DNA of 58,973 nucleotides from an uncultured Lachnospiraceae bacterium (GTDB taxonomy: Bacteria; Bacillota; Clostridia; Lachnospirales; Lachnospiraceae): assembly GCA_945913255.1 (NCBI GenBank), contig CAMEDC010000012.1, forward strand, positions 1 through 58,973, read 5' to 3'. The position numbers and the translations under genes are program-made. Within the stretch, counting starts at the first letter, position 1, and each line of letters starts with the position of its first letter. This document shows positions 58,959 through 58,973 of the stretch, one piece after another. The notes beneath the pieces were generated by a model. It was given only the letters and a program-made list of their open reading frames with translations, was not told the origin of the DNA and ran no database searches.

Positions 58959-58973
58959 TTCACATTCCTTGAC

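Overview
The window looks like chromosome of a butyrate-forming, pectin-using Lachnospiraceae (Clostridia). The evidence is the ptb-buk butyrate kinase pair, RF2 with a +1 frameshift, a TsaE/TsaB/RimI/TsaD cluster, ECF-type RibU behind an FMN riboswitch, paired ABC exporters under a MarR regulator, TTGACA/TATAAT promoters, AGGAGG ribosome binding sites, and a moderate GC content. No species is claimed.

Layout, left to right. A cut tRNA-Ser(UGA) lies at the left edge (1-53). Positions 159-5083 hold a GH3 glycosidase, an unusual two-gene HipA-related unit (kinase core, then a protein joining a HipS-like N-terminal part to a degenerate resolvase) and a rhamnogalacturonan acetylesterase. Positions 5247-10700 are a leftward housekeeping run: tsaE, tsaB, rimI, a zinc-ribbon protein, rnz, a membrane-anchored unknown, tsaD, ispD. 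Positions 10800-24973 hold a YcxB-like protein, a MacAB-like exporter, ribU with its riboswitch, a D-aminoacylase-type amidohydrolase, a heterodimeric ABC exporter with its MarR repressor, and tex. A short rightward operon (25133-26999) encodes a small membrane protein, a SprA-like putative metalloprotease and a DUF975 protein. Then come prfB and secA (27113-31030).

The right half is dominated by plant-polymer catabolism. It has pectin methylesterase, an AraC regulator, a GH31 glycosidase and a Gfo/Idh/MocA oxidoreductase (31256-36622). After a middle block of orphan genes (37115-43786: Zn-PLC-like, metallophosphoesterase, two small unknowns, DegV, a U32-like protein, a HerA-like ATPase) follow a TIM-barrel epimerase, GH28 polygalacturonase, a short GH105-like protein, UxaA, UxaB, a LacI regulator, UxaC and a second AraC regulator (44400-54674). 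PME, GH28 and the acetylesterase have no visible signal peptide, so pectin oligomers are probably imported and trimmed inside the cell. UxaC, UxaB and UxaA then convert galacturonate through tagaturonate and altronate to 2-keto-3-deoxygluconate. A 16-bp palindrome just downstream of the uxaB -10 box, and a related site before the divergent lacI-type gene, point to local control. The right end has a TrkA/TrkH potassium uptake pair and ptb-buk.

Two themes stand out. The first is the HipA-related pair. The second is the number of short tandem or structured repeats in intergenic DNA; several begin on the stop codon of a leftward gene. All calls come from reading the sequence. No database search was run.
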